A stretch of DNA of 64,000 bases from Panorpa germanica (lineage: Eukaryota > Arthropoda > Insecta > Mecoptera > Panorpidae): assembly GCA_963678705.1 (NCBI GenBank), contig OY783203.1:124001-188000 (forward strand). Reading direction: 5' to 3'. Positions 1 to 12,246 of this stretch are shown here, one piece after another; the first letter of the stretch is position 1, and the number at the start of each line of letters is the position of its first letter. The position numbers and the translations under genes were made by a program. A model generated the notes under the pieces. The model ran no database searches, was not told the origin of the DNA, and worked only from the letters and a program-made list of their open reading frames with translations.

Positions 1-627
1 ATAGTCGCTGCATAACTGCTGCGTGTTCGAGATCGATTCCTGGATGAACATTATATTTCCTATATTTGGTTGTTATCAAGTTTAATTTATTATGTGTTTA
101 TAGAATCATAAACTTCTTACTCAGCTATGTAGCTTACATATATGAGACCTCGAGTTAATAAAAATTAGCAACATGTAGTACGTCGTCGATGATAGCATCT
201 CAACATCTAAAATATTAATTTACAAATATAAAAGAAAGTAGTATATAATAAATGTAGTGCATATATTTAAATGGAATATAATGCCATGAGAATTCGATAT
301 CTAAGAAATAGTTAAATTTTAGAGCAACCTCGTAACCTTAATTAACCCTCGTAAACGTAATTCTTAATTACCTAATTGATTTATGTCATTAAATGAAAAA
401 CGATTGTGTTGTGAAAAATGTCGATCACCCATAAACATAAGCTATTCTTATTATTACTTGCAGTACTTTTTGAGAACTATTCAAAATTATCTACACATGT
501 AATTTTCAGTTCATACGACTCGGAGATGCATTCATCATTTTTTTTATTATATTTGCAAACGATATTACGATAACGATAAAACCTTAGTTTTGAGGAAATG
601 TTATTTTATTTAAGTTTTCTGTTACAG
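1..627. other. Intron or upstream part of schizo; no exon recognised
   Basis: AT-rich sequence left of the first recognised schizo exon. It ends in a plausible acceptor (TTCTGTTACAG at 617-627). I see no supported coding exon, RNA gene or element in it. The upstream schizo exons are probably outside the window. Confidence 0.5.
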
Positions 628-714
628 GGCATTTAGGCGATATACCTTGATTAAAAAATTTACTTACATTACTACCATGGCTAAACAAGATAAAAAATAT
701 AACGAACAGAAAAG
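628..714 (+). CDS. siz: schizo exon with IQ-like motif
   Basis: The exon lies between TTCTGTTACAG and GTAAGT. Read from base 629 it is open throughout and gives [11 protein letters not shown] followed by a Met-Ala-Lys stretch, matching the second half of the IQSEC IQ motif. The ATG at 677 has a fair context (ACCATGG) and could start a short isoform. The open frame continuing upstream, and the IQ similarity, make an internal exon more likely. Confidence 0.75.
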
Positions 715-3700
715 GTAAGTTATTTTTCTAATGACTTTAAACAATAATCATTCATTTTTGTAATAATACTAAATTTTTTTGTTTTTAATCCATAATATGT
801 TATTTAATATTTTAAATTCCTATTGTTTCAAAACGGCACCGACCACTATTATCTCTTTTACAAGGTGTAATTATTTAGTAATCTGTTTACAAATTTTATT
901 CAAAGTGAAATCTTCTCAATCTATCAATTTAGTAACTTAAATTGCTAAATTAAATTAAATACCAAAGTAAATTTTGAGAATGTAAATACATTTCTTTTTA
1001 AAAGGCACTATGAATTTGACTGAATGAAATCTTCCACTACAAATTATTTTATTTTGATACTATTAATTAAAATATGTTTAAAAGGAGAATTTATTATTTT
1101 AGTGTTCAAAGATTACCATCTCGCTCAATGTCACTGCGGGAAACAAATAGAACATATGTTTTGAATAATTCTCAAAATGAATCTACAACCGATAGCAATA
1201 CAAGTATGGATCCCTCTAATACGAGTCATCCTCATGTCAACGTTCTTCATTATGAACATGAGCTATATGTAAGTTGTTAATTAGTGAACCGTATCAAAAT
1301 AGTTTTTTTTCTAAACTTAATAAATATTATTAAATTTTAAGTAACATAAATTAATCTTTATAATTAAACTATTCATTTCATTTGCGTGTGCTGTTAATAA
1401 AACGACGCAGAATTTCAAACTGAACCAAAGAACATTTTATTATTTCTTAACTAGTCAACTAGTCAACATATGAATTTAAATGAAGTTACATAAGATCTAA
1501 ACCTCTTTCTATGAAGTCAATTTCTCAATTATACATAAAACTGATTTTAGTGAGTTGTTCTTCCAATTATATTAGTAGTAAGAATATCATAGCGAGTAGC
1601 TACAGTAATTGTTCATATAAAAGTATCATTAATATATTTATACATTATTTGCTTAACATACTCGTCCATTTAATAACGTCCACATATATTCAACAGCAAG
1701 TTATCAGGATTCACAGGAAAACAGCTCGTAACTGTTATTTGTTTTATTATACGTGTATAATAAATTTTTCTCTTTAATTAAAATATTTTATCTTTATAAT
1801 AAATCCTAAATGATTCGGTGTTGTTTTGATTATTAACTATTCTTATCAGTATCGGCGATAAGATATACAGTTGCGAATCTTTAAAGGAATTCAATCATTA
1901 GTTGCAACAGATAAAGCAAAAATCAGTGAATTATGATTCGTTCTAAGAACTATTTATATAATCAAACTTAAAAATCTATGTAATAAAAAATGTTAGTGTA
2001 CGTAGTGAGCCAATTAATAACTCAACTAGAGGTAAACAAAGAAATCATTTATAAATATTATTTAGGTTTATAACTATTTTGTACTATTAGTAATTACTTT
2101 AAATAAGAGTTTATAGTATATAGTAAGAGATTACATTTTTATCTTCACAAATGTTCTGTGGAATTTTTAAGAAATTTTATAATACAATAACTTATTTTTC
2201 CTATTTATCTAAAGAATATGTATTTCAGATGAAAAATGAGCTCAGTGGTTCAAGAAAAAAGATCCCTCCAGAAGTTCCGAAAAGAACCTCTTCTATTTCG
2301 AATAGATCTTGTAAACCAAATTTGATAGAATGTCGTCTACCCTATGATCAGTCTAGACAGGCTTATGACCAAAGTAGTCCGAATTCTACACTAAGTCGGG
2401 GAACTTACGTAGATAACGTATTAATTCGACCAACATTGAGTGAGAATTCTTTGACTAGACCAACTGATAAAGGATTAACTTATATAGACAACCGTCAAAC
2501 ATATGGTCAGTGTTCCCAAGTACGACCGAATTTATGTGATTACACACATTGTAAACCAAATTTTTTAGAGAACGGATCAGTGTGCAGTGTTCAGTCTTCT
2601 GGAAGCGACAGTTCTATTCATTATGATACTTATGAACGGTAAATAAACAAGTTTACAATATTTTTCTTACCTTGAAAGTCATTTTGAATGTGCTTATAAT
2701 TACTAATTACTTTTTAAATTTGTAGAGGATCTGCATCCCCAGTGTGGAAGAAAATTGATCAAGGGTCAAATAGCGATTACAGTATACAACCAGGTAACCA
2801 ACATGTTACAATATCTTATAATTATAATATTCTTATTAATTAGTTCCCTAATTATATAATTTAAAATTCGATGTATGTTAATAACAGTCATTATATTATT
2901 CCTGTTAATTTATAGAAATTGAAATAATAAAAAAAAATAACCATATTCTAACCAATTTTAGGAAACTCACCGAACGTGACATCTACGCAACAAACTAATT
3001 ACAAAACCAATGAGACAATTCGAAAAAGACAATATCGAGTTGGATTAAATTTATTCAACAAAAAACCGGACAAAGGAATTCAATATCTTATCCAAAAGCA
3101 ATTTCTTGAAAATTCTTCCCATGCCATAGCTAAATTCCTCATTACAAGAAAGGGACTTAGCAAGAAAATTATTGGTGAATTTCTTGGTGACTTGCAAAAT
3201 CCGTTAAGTCAAAAAGTACTAGAGGAATTTTCAAATCACTTAGATTTCGTTAACATGGAACTCGACATCGCTCTAAGAAAATTCATGAGCTTTTTTAGGA
3301 TTCCCGGTGAAGCTCAGAAAATTGAAAAAATTATAGAAATATTTAGTAAGCGGTATATGGCTTGTAATTTTGAGATAGTAGACAAATTTCAAAATGCTGA
3401 CACTATTTTTATATTAAGTTTTGCTATTATAATGCTAAACACTGATTTACATACACCAAATTTAAAATCAGAAAAACGGATGAAACTTGAAGATTTTATA
3501 AAAAATTTGCGCAATATTGACAATGGTAGAAATATTGATCGCAGTTTGCTTGTGGGAATATATGAGCGTGTTAAAGCAAATGAATTCAAGTGCAGCTCAG
3601 ATCACGTAACTCAAGTTATGAAAGTACAGCAAACAATTGTTGGAAAGAAACCTAATTTAGCATTAACGCATCGAAGACTGGTTTGTTACTGTCGTCTATA

Positions 3701-5838
3701 TGAAATACCTGATCTAAATAAAAAGGAACGAATTGGCGTAAGTAATTTAAATTATTGAAAATAATGTATCCCTAGTTTACATTCAAGTATTTAATATTGA
3801 CTTGTTATTATTATTGACAGGTCCATCAAAGGGAAGTATTTCTCTTCAACGACTTACTTGTAATTACAAAAATATTATCCAAAAAAAAGAATTGCGTTTC
3901 TTATACATTTAGGCAAAGCTTACCATTAAATGGAATTAATGTTGGACTTTTTGAAACTTCACGTAAGTGTTTAATTATTTTTTTATTTAATTCGTTCAGT
4001 TGATCCGGAATAGGTAGCCACTGGTGACCTTATTATAGTTTTACAAATAGATAGTATTTACTTAATATTTATAGAGGAGAAATGTTTGAAGGTAAATATT
4101 ACAAAATACGGCTGCTTCACCGGAGCTCTCACGGTTGGGGTCGAAGTAAATTGTAATTAAATATAAATGAATTTAAAAGGTTTTGAGAGATTTCAAAATA
4201 TTTATTCTCCTCAGCCTATTTATTTCTCCAAGAGGTCTGCATGATAAATATAGCTAATTTTGTATATACTTCTCACCATCTTCTCATTCACTCACCTTCT
4301 CATCATAAACGATATGTAAATATATGATCAAAATATTAAAATATGCTTACAGATTATTCTTTTGGAATTCGATTATCACAAAGAGTGGATGGGAAAGTAC
4401 TGATTACTTTTAATGCACGCAACGAACATGACAGAATTAAATTTGCTGATGATCTAAAGGAATCCATATTGGAAATGAATGAAATGGAGAACATTCGAAT
4501 TGAAAACGAGTTAGACCGACAAAAACGGAACAACAGAAATGGTGAGGATAAAAGTTATATGGACAGGCCCTCCAGATAATTTAATTTCAATAAAAAATTA
4601 CTCTAAGTCTGTCCATCGTTTAATTTTAATAATAATTTTTAGAAATAACATCGAAATTATAATATTAGTTTATTTGTAATTTATATGCGATAATTTTAAT
4701 TCAGGTTCCGAACCAAATCGGGATAGCGGTGTTGCTGATTTATGTAATTGTCAAGCAAATGTCAATCAATATGCTAGTCATCATAACATGTCACCACCAA
4801 TTTGTCAGTGCCAGCCATCAGTGTCAGCAAGTGTTAATAATGTCAATCAATTTGGGTCAAATGTAGTTCATAACGATCAACAATTGAAAAGATCTGCTTT
4901 AAGCAATTCTCTGTTAGATATGCATGAACAACGTAAGTCAATATTTTATCAAAATATAATTCAAACATAAGTTAAAGAACTCATATTTAAGACAATATTC
5001 TTATGTTCATTAGATACTCATAGTTAATTTGTAGTAGTAAAGAAATTATATATTAACTATAGAAATTGCATAATCACTGACAAATGACACAATTTTTGTG
5101 TAATAATTAAAAAATAACTAATTTCAAATAATTCTTTTTTTTAATATCTTATACTTATTTGCTTAAGAATTAATATTTCATAGAATTGTTTAATTCTTTG
5201 ATATTGAACATAAAAAAAACTTATTATATTTAAAATAAAAATATGAATAAAATTAAAACTTATGAATTGTAAATATTTGATATACATTCTTATTTTTAAG
5301 TTGAGTTTTCATTCAATTATTCAAGAAGTATTTCCATATAGCATAGTAAATAGCAATTTTTTTTATTATTTTAAGTTTTAAATAATTAATAGAGAATGCA
5401 GAATAATAACATATCAATATTTCATTTACAGTTTGTGATTCTCACAAACAACGACGAGGTTCAGTTGGATCATTGGATAGTGGAATGTCTTTATCGTTTA
5501 CATCTAGTTCACATCGGCACCATCAACAACAACACCAAAATCAACAGCATTACCACATGCAACAAGGTCCTGGTGTTTATCAACAGCAATCAACCAGCAT
5601 GTTGCAGCAACAAATGTTTTCTACAATGCAATCACTACCATTTGTGAATATATCGTCTATGCAACAGTTTCCGCAGTATAAGCAATCTCTCCCTCAGTTC
5701 ACTGTGCAACAACAATTTCCAAACCAACCGCCTAATATAGAGTACAGACAACAGCAACAACAACAAGTTGGAAATATTGTGTATCAACAAAATCAACAAA
5801 AGCGTGAAAGGAAGTTATCTAGATCTACTGAAGTTTAA
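628..5838 (+). CDS. siz: schizo/IQSEC Arf guanine-nucleotide exchange factor, 5'-partial
   Basis: Seen: nine exons with GT-AG borders that join in frame: 628-714, 1103-1268, 2229-2638, 2726-2793, 2962-3737, 3821-3962, 4353-4541, 4705-4932, 5432-5838 (TAA 5836-5838). They encode about 823 residues. In order: an IQ-like motif, a Ser/Pro-rich linker containing [12 protein letters not shown], a Sec7 domain with the catalytic glutamate in RIPGEAQK, a PH domain, and a His/Gln-rich tail. Known: IQSEC/schizo proteins use Sec7 to swap GDP for GTP on Arf GTPases (mainly Arf6), PH to bind membranes, and IQ to bind calmodulin. Drosophila schizo (loner) acts in myoblast fusion and axon guidance. The first exon starts on the third base of a codon, so at least one coding exon lies left of the window. 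The exon joins come from splice signals and family similarity, not transcript data. Confidence 0.95.
1103..2793 (+). CDS. siz: schizo exons 1103-1268, 2229-2638, 2726-2793: linker before Sec7
   Basis: Three exons encode a low-complexity linker rich in Ser, Asn, Thr and Pro. The best conserved piece is [16 protein letters not shown] at the start of the second exon, which is a hallmark of IQSEC proteins between IQ and Sec7. Repeated Tyr-Asp-Gln and Arg-Pro-Asn/Thr patterns follow. Phases run 2/0, 0/2 and 2/1, so all joins stay in frame. Confidence 0.88.
2962..3737 (+). CDS. siz: schizo exon encoding the Sec7 domain and start of PH
   Basis: This 776-bp exon carries the whole Sec7 catalytic domain. 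It begins at [20 protein letters not shown]. The glutamic-finger motif FRIPGEAQK has its catalytic Glu codon at 3309-3311, and the second conserved motif, LNTDLHTPN, begins at about 3435. Both are intact, so the exchange activity should be functional. The exon ends in [19 protein letters not shown], the first strand of the PH domain. Acceptor is ATTTTAG at 2961 and donor is GTAAGT at 3738. Confidence 0.96.
3821..4541 (+). CDS. siz: schizo exons 3821-3962 and 4353-4541: PH domain
   Basis: These exons encode [16 protein letters not shown] and then [20 protein letters not shown], matching the body of the IQSEC PH domain. An acidic and basic helical tail rich in Glu/Arg/Lys follows. The 390-bp intron between them holds a stop-rich AT sequence with no conserved exon. 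Confidence 0.93.
4705..5838 (+). CDS. siz: schizo exons 4705-4932 and 5432-5838: C-terminal tail
   Basis: The first exon ends in [16 protein letters not shown], the conserved post-PH motif of IQSEC proteins. The last exon opens with [16 protein letters not shown], also family-typical, then turns into a His/Gln-rich region with many CAA/CAG codons and ends at TAA 5836-5838. The Gln-rich part is probably disordered. Confidence 0.92.
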
Positions 5839-6845
5839 TAGATTAGAATTTCAATAGTTTATACATTGATGATTCCTATAATTTTATAAAAATTCACTCA
5901 TTTCGAAGCTCTTCATTTAAACTGGTAAATATTAACTATTTAGGTATGGAATTCAGTAATCAATATGAAGTTCAGAATGTTAAAAGTTGTATGAAAAAAA
6001 TATATTTCATATCACATATACATTTACCGCTTTTGTGATAAGAAAAGTTTTCATAAATTATTTTTAGGGGTTTGGAGAAGCTATGTAATAAGCTTAAGAG
6101 TCTCAAAAACTACAATTATATTGGAAATATAATCAAAAACATCCAAGCACTGTGAAACTGTTTAGCAGCAGGAAAGCATAAAATGAATAATTTAGTCATT
6201 GTCTTTGGTATAATTTAAATATTCGTTTCATCCAACAATTTACCAATGTTACCAATAAGGAATTATCACAATTTTAAAAACTAAAAATCTAATAAAGTGT
6301 GCTAATTATTTTGATTTATAACATTTTCATTATTCAGTTATCTTGTCAGTTTAGTTTACGAATTCATCTTGTCGTAATTCATATTATATGTTTTATTTTA
6401 ATATGAAACAATTCCACAATATATATTATATTTCAAATATATTTTTTCATACAAAACAAAACATAACATAGATGCAAATCGCGCTATTGTAAAAAGCAAT
6501 AATATAATTATTTCTCATTTAAAAAACAATGAATTATATGAAAATAAGATCATAGCAAACATTATTTAATAAAAATAATAACATAATATGTATATTTGAA
6601 ACCTTGGCAAATTAATAACTCCAGAGCAAGTATTTATTAGATAAATGATTATCTTCTTAACTATTATATTAAATTAATTCAAATTCTGAACCCATATTTT
6701 TTGTCTAAATATTATAATTAATACACAATATAATATACCAAATAATTTTATGTAAATAATTTATGCGTGTAATTTAGAACGTTATTTATATTAATTTAAA
6801 TGTAATAATTCAATGTAATAAAATATTATTGATTTTTAATAAAAC
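5839..6845 (+). terminator. siz: schizo 3' UTR with polyadenylation signals
   Basis: About 1 kb of AT-rich non-coding sequence follows the schizo stop. Two AATAAA signals lie close together at 6817-6822 and 6838-6843, suggesting transcript ends just after 6850. Earlier weaker AT-rich candidates exist, so the exact end is not certain. Confidence 0.5.
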
Positions 6846-6914
6846 GAAAGCTATAACAACAGTGATCTTTGGTACTACATTGTTTTATATACTATAGATC
6901 TATATATGTATATA

Positions 6915-6947
6915 TACTAGCTGTTCGGCCCGTTGCAAGACAACGAG
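6915..6947 (+). repeat. Fragment of the CTAGCGCTTCGCCCCGTTGC family
   Basis: The sequence around CTAGCTGTTCGGCCCGTTGC resembles the ends at 57700-57736 (reverse) and 58790-58822. It looks like the terminus of a dispersed retro- or MITE-type element. The rest of this copy is not recognisable. Confidence 0.45.
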
Positions 6948-6959
6948 TGTGAGTTATGT

Positions 6960-8700
6960 GCTTTCTTTTTAAATAATAATTATTATTATTTTTAAATAAT
7001 AATAATAATGTGTTTAATTTTTTAATTGAGCTATGTCCGCTACATTTTTAATTGATAAACTGCTTCATTAAATTTCCAATATCCACGCTTTTCTGGCTTT
7101 TTTGCAATCTTTTCTCAATTCATAAGATTTTTTTAAAAAGCAAAATATTTTTTTCTATAATATATATTATAAATTTTATGTTTATATATTGCAGAATAGA
7201 AGACGGTATAGAACTCATAAAGGGACAACTGGTACTATGATAACTTCACACAGACCCTGATGTGTTCGTTATTTTATAAGAAATGTTATGCGTTGGACTG
7301 TACATATTTCAAACAGACGCCATTTAATCCAGGTACTAATTTAGGGAGAGCTATTTAAGTGCCCTAGAATATATTGAATAAAAAAAATTAAATTATCTTG
7401 TTTAAAAGGAAAATAAAATGATCACATATAAAAATCAAAGAAAGAAATATTTATACTTGCCTTTTAAATTGATTTCAGTTAGAATTAAAAAATACTTCAG
7501 GTTACCCATTAGAAGATTTAGATCTCTTATATTAACTAGAGAAATAATTAAATATATATTTTTAAAGATAAAATCAGGAAAATATGTAATGTACAAAAAA
7601 ATGATAGAGTTTTGAGTCTTTGCTTTAGATTACGTTGAGTATTTCAACAAAATAACTTAGCTTTTAAAAAACGCCTTCAATGAAACTTCTGAATAAGGCT
7701 CTTACTAATATACATATTTATCTTAGTTCTCTGACGTCTATATCTGAATTTAATGCAAATGGCTGCCGTACTGTCATATTTCTAAATGGTTATTATCAGT
7801 TATTATATATATTATCTTTGAGATGCTTTGATACACTTTGATAGAAGATTACGAGTGATTACGAGGAATTGTAGATCGGAATAAACTTATTAAAATAGGC
7901 AATATGAAAGATAAACATTAAGTGTAACAACACACGTGAAGAAAAGTATAAAGGTAAACATATAAGTTATAATAACATATAATATTGGTCTTTGTTGTAT
8001 ATACTTGATGCAAATTTGATAAATCGTTTAGAAAAATGTAAAGATCTGACACTGGATGTCATTCTCCATACATAGAATTTATTAAAATAGTTTAACAACA
8101 TCTGATTCTTTTAACAACATATTCTTAAAACAGAAAGAGTATTTAAGATTAGAATTAAGATGTGAATTATCGCTGTTGTGTTTGTCTTGTAAATTACAAG
8201 TTAAATGTATAATAAAAAGTATATTAAACAAATATTTAATATCCAAAAAAAATATAAACTTAAAACTAGTAGTGTTAATTTCTGTGGTCGCCATCTTTGT
8301 TAATAAAAAGAATGGCCGAATTCTTTAGCTCGTGATATTTTTAAGCAAATGCTTTGAGTAAATGTAAGGAAGTGCTTCACTATTTATGAATAATTGCTAT
8401 AATTAAGTAATATTATTATTGTATTGATAAATCAAATTCGTGAAACGTGCAAGTGTTCAAATATATTTTCTGTGAAGTTCAATTAGGGTTATGTCTAATA
8501 ATAATGTTTTCTTTCTACTTGTAATGTTATATAGATTTGTTATTGTACATTACTAGCTATGTATAATCCTTGGTTCATTAATCATTATTATTTCTCCTTA
8601 GTAAAAAAATCTTTGTTTATTTAACAATGTTACATAATTATACAAATAATTTCCTATTTTCTATTGGATTTCTTATTTAAATTCTCTGTGTTAAATGTTA
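6960..8700. other. Intergenic, nothing supported
   Basis: AT-rich sequence with short random open frames only. No conserved protein, RNA gene or clear terminal repeat was seen. Confidence 0.5.
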
Positions 8701-8724
8701 ACATTTATTTTCTTCTTGTTGTAG

Positions 8725-10133
8725 TTGCAAGAACTCCAGCAGCTATTGGAACACTATAATGCACTGTGAGGTAGATGTTGTGGAGGACCTTATTTTAAAG
8801 TTTCGCTGTTAATTTCGCTATTATGGATGGATTATTGCCTTTTAAGTAAGTTTATAGTTTGAATAATATTTTATCTATAATACATTTAGAGTTTACAACC
8901 ATCGTAACAAAGTAATACATTCTAATTTAGAAATTTATATAAAGGTTTAATAAGATGCTCCAATGGTAATTCTCTCCCAAAAGTAAACACCCTTATTGCA
9001 AAATTCATTTTCTAAATTTTTTTATTCATATTCTTGTTCTATAATTATCTAAAAATAACTGGAAGTAGTTAGATCAAATATTGGGGAAACTTTTGGTTTG
9101 GACATTATTACATCAATTGCCTGACGACTAACGTTAGACTTATAAATTGTCTTTATTAAGGAGGTACAGGACGTACCGTCAATGCAAAAAGTTTATCTCC
9201 CGGTAATACGAAATGCAAAATACGAAGTACATGAAGGACGAGCAAATATTGGGACTGTACTTTTGAAAATGAATTTTTCAATTCCCTATTAAACTGCTTT
9301 TTGCTTGTTAAAATGATTTTTTTTTATGCAAATAATAGTTAAATAAATGATAAATTACCTATGATTAATATCAAATTTATATTAATTCAATTTAAATTCA
9401 AATTAAATATTTTGAAAGGGAATAATAAATTTTGCAACGCTGCAAATTTACGTGTGTTGAAGATGCATGCTTCAACACACGTAAATTTTGGTTCTTTCAC
9501 CAATAAATTGTTATATTTTATATAATATTTATTCCGATTTTGAATTTTCCGCTCAAATTGGCATTTGCAACGTTGCCGGCTTATAACCTACATTTACTGT
9601 TTCTTAAAGGTTTTATTTAAATATTTTCGTATATAGGTATCCTTTTGACAATTTTCTTTTTGCAATAGTTACAGAAAAGATTATTTTATATACACCTAGT
9701 TTTTGAAAGCCGTGTTACCATTTTTTTTATAGTTAAATTATATTATGTGGTGAAATTGAGCTAAACATTATGATTTGTATGGAAAATGACTATTTTTAAT
9801 CATGTATAAAAAGAAAACTATGAACCCTAGGTCTCTAAAATTTTGAGACAGCATGTATTTTAATTATTTGTATCGACCCTCCAAATTTCACAACGTTTTC
9901 ATCATTTATGTTAAATCCTGTACCTCCTTAATTAATACAGTTTAATTAAGACGTGATTTATGGAAATTACAATAGCTCTTTTGTCTAGTAGTGGAAAAAG
10001 TATTTAATTTTCCGAAAGAATTTGTGTTATAATTTTTTCTGTATAATATAATTTTTTCTTTGTTCTAAGGTTTTGTCGCTGGAATGTTGGGTGTAGTACG
10101 AAGTGGCGCTCTACAATTTATGGAAATAGATGA
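8725..10133 (+). other. Candidate two-exon transcript with a 28-codon small ORF
   Basis: A strong acceptor (TTCTTCTTGTTGTAG ending at 8724) and a strong donor (GTAAGTTT from 8846) bound a candidate exon, 8725-8845. It holds an ATG at 8823. A second strong acceptor (TTTTTTCTTTGTTCTAAG) ends at 10069. Splicing 8845 to 10070 gives a frame starting MDGLLPFKFCRWNVG and stopping at TGA 10131-10133. The TTAA transposon at 9156-9931 lies inside the proposed intron. No homology was recognised. It could be a lncRNA or chance. Confidence 0.22.
9156..9931. mobile_element. Non-autonomous transposon with TTAA target duplication
   Basis: Inverted ends GGAGGTACAGGA (after TTAA at 9156-9159) and TCCTGTACCTCC (before TTAA at 9928-9931) bound about 770 bp with no transposase frame. 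A 19-bp inner inverted repeat with a 7-base loop lies at 9444-9488. A TTAA duplication is the habit of piggyBac-type elements, although the end sequence is not the usual CCC start. Confidence 0.7.
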
Positions 10134-10139
10134 AGAAAT

Positions 10140-11170
10140 GAAAAATAGATAAAGTTAATCGCTGCTTCATCAACAGCATATTGTTATCAAGTAATTCGGG
10201 CACGATTACAAGAACTCCAACAATAGCCTGGCGTGTTTTACATTGTATTAATGAGACTTGGAGACAAGAAGACGTCAGAGATTTTTGAGTAGATTTAGAG
10301 TAATTAATTTATGTCTAAATGGAATGATTAGAAAGAATTTTTATGACCAAAGGTGGATAGTAAACGAAAAAGCTTGAAAAGTATTAGTAACTGGATTCTT
10401 TCAAGATAAAATATGACACAGTTTTTAATGTTTGTAATGTCAAAAGGTTTTCTTATTTTTTTTTTTAAGTATTTTGATTATACAATAGTTTAATTGTTTT
10501 CCATGTTTATTAAAATATTTGCTACTTAAACAACATTTTACTTGGTAAACATAATTAAATGAGTTTTGTCATTTCACACAGTAATTTATATTATTCTTAA
10601 TATCAATATTAGTGCTGGTTGTTAATTTATAATATTGTATAATTTATATACTTATGGAAAATGGATTAACTTGATGAGAAACTATTAATTACTGCGTTTG
10701 TTTGGAACAAAGAGATGAAAATAATAGTTCAACAATAAATAAATACATTTAGAATATTATCGAAGAAGTATTAAATAAAAAGTGCATACTTATTATTGTC
10801 TAAAGTATTTATTATTGAAATATCAAAAATTTGAACTGTAATTTATTATAAATCTTTCTGCTATTGAGAAAGTCCTTTACTAATAATTCAATGAAACAAA
10901 TTTTATACTATTAAATTTGAGATTATAAAGTAATTGTTGCAATATATAATTGCAGTAATATTTGTTATAAATAAGAAGTTGAATAATCATTTGAGATGCA
11001 AATTGGAAACTTTCAAACATCATCTTAACGATGTAATAGTTTAAAGAGCAGAAAATAATTTTAAAATTTAATCCATGACTGATAATTTATTTAAAATACA
11101 AAAGTAAAATTTGTTTCAATTTATAATTGAATTATTAATGTGGTATTAATATAATACTTGACTGTGTTAA
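10140..11170. other. Intergenic, nothing supported
   Basis: AT-rich sequence. An AATAAATAAAT stretch near 10735 could be a poly(A) signal for the weak transcript upstream. No other feature was seen. Confidence 0.4.
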
Positions 11171-11173
11171 GTT

Positions 11174-11218
11174 AAAAACGTTTTAATAATTTTAATATTT
11201 AATTATTAAAACGTTTTT
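11174..11218. repeat. Perfect 18-bp hairpin
   Basis: The arms at 11174-11191 and 11201-11218 (AAAAACGTTTTAATAATT and its complement) are separated by 9 bases. It may be the end of a small element. Confidence 0.7.
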
Positions 11219-11269
11219 AGTATGCAAAGAAAGTCGTTAAAAAGAGACCTGTGAAAAGTAGTTAAACTT

Positions 11270-11890
11270 GGATTTATAGTCCTCATTTTTTAGTGGTCGA
11301 TTTTTCAATTGCTGATTGAAATTGATGTTAATAAATGTGTATTGGCGTGTCTATTTTATTAAATATCTAAATATTGACGGAAATATAGCAATTGAAAGTT
11401 TGAATTGTAGTTTTAGCGCTAGAAATGGTCGGCCATATTTGTATGACGTGAAATGCATTTTAAAGTCAGTTATTTGTTGAGTAGATCAGTGCTGTGGTAA
11501 TGTTTTGCAGCTGTTGGTAGTCAAATAATCAAGTCAAATCAAAGAATAATAAGTTTTTATTTTATTTAACCCTGTTAAGGCAGACATAATATTGAAATTT
11601 GATTGTTCCTTGAAATAGCTGTGAATAATATTTGATATTTTGATATATAAATACATATAGCAGAGATTTATGAGCTGTAAGGTTAGTAACCTTACACAAG
11701 GATTGTGATGTCACATGCACTTGGTACATGTGTACAACGTTGAATCCCTTTAATAATTAAAGAGACAAAATAACTTTTTTAATTGTTAATATCTTCTAAC
11801 ATATAAGGAGTTATTAAAAAATAATTGAACATTTGAGGTTCTAGTAACCCACTTTATCAATATATAGTACACTTTTATAGAAATTAAGAC
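11270..11890 (+). repeat. Dispersed repeat, long copy (related to 18425-18570)
   Basis: Two separated blocks match 18425-18570 on the same strand: one around GATTGAAATTGATGTTA (about 11314) and one running from TTTAATAATTAAAG (about 11749) through CTAACATATAAGGAGTTA to TTTATCAATATA. In the other copy the two blocks are fused, so that copy looks like a deletion derivative. Confidence 0.6.
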
Positions 11891-12246
11891 ATAAGACACA
11901 AGCCCATTAGAACATTATTTTTAATATAGGAGAGCCACAGCGAAAATAAAAATATAAATCCAAGTTTGATTTCCTAGCAAATTTCCATTGACATACAGAG
12001 ATAATATTATCTACAAAATGACACCATTGACAAAATCATTCAATCATTCGTCATGTTTCAATAAAGTACAGATCTAGTGCATTTGTTGTTCTTGTTGTTG
12101 TTGTTAAAAGATGAAAAATGAAGTTATTGAAGAATTTATAGTTATTGTAAAATAAAATGGAAAAGCGAAATTATATTATAGGATAGTTGTTAAAGAATTG
12201 TAAAATATGTAATGCAAAATGTTGGTAAAACGTACATATTGTTTAA

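Noticed and set aside
1511-1777. 88-codon plus-strand frame in a schizo intron
   Set aside because: AT-rich, no acceptor/donor pair in phase, no similarity to IQSEC proteins.
4080-4100. Tiny schizo exon between the two PH exons
   Set aside because: The PH domain joins correctly without it and it has no family match.
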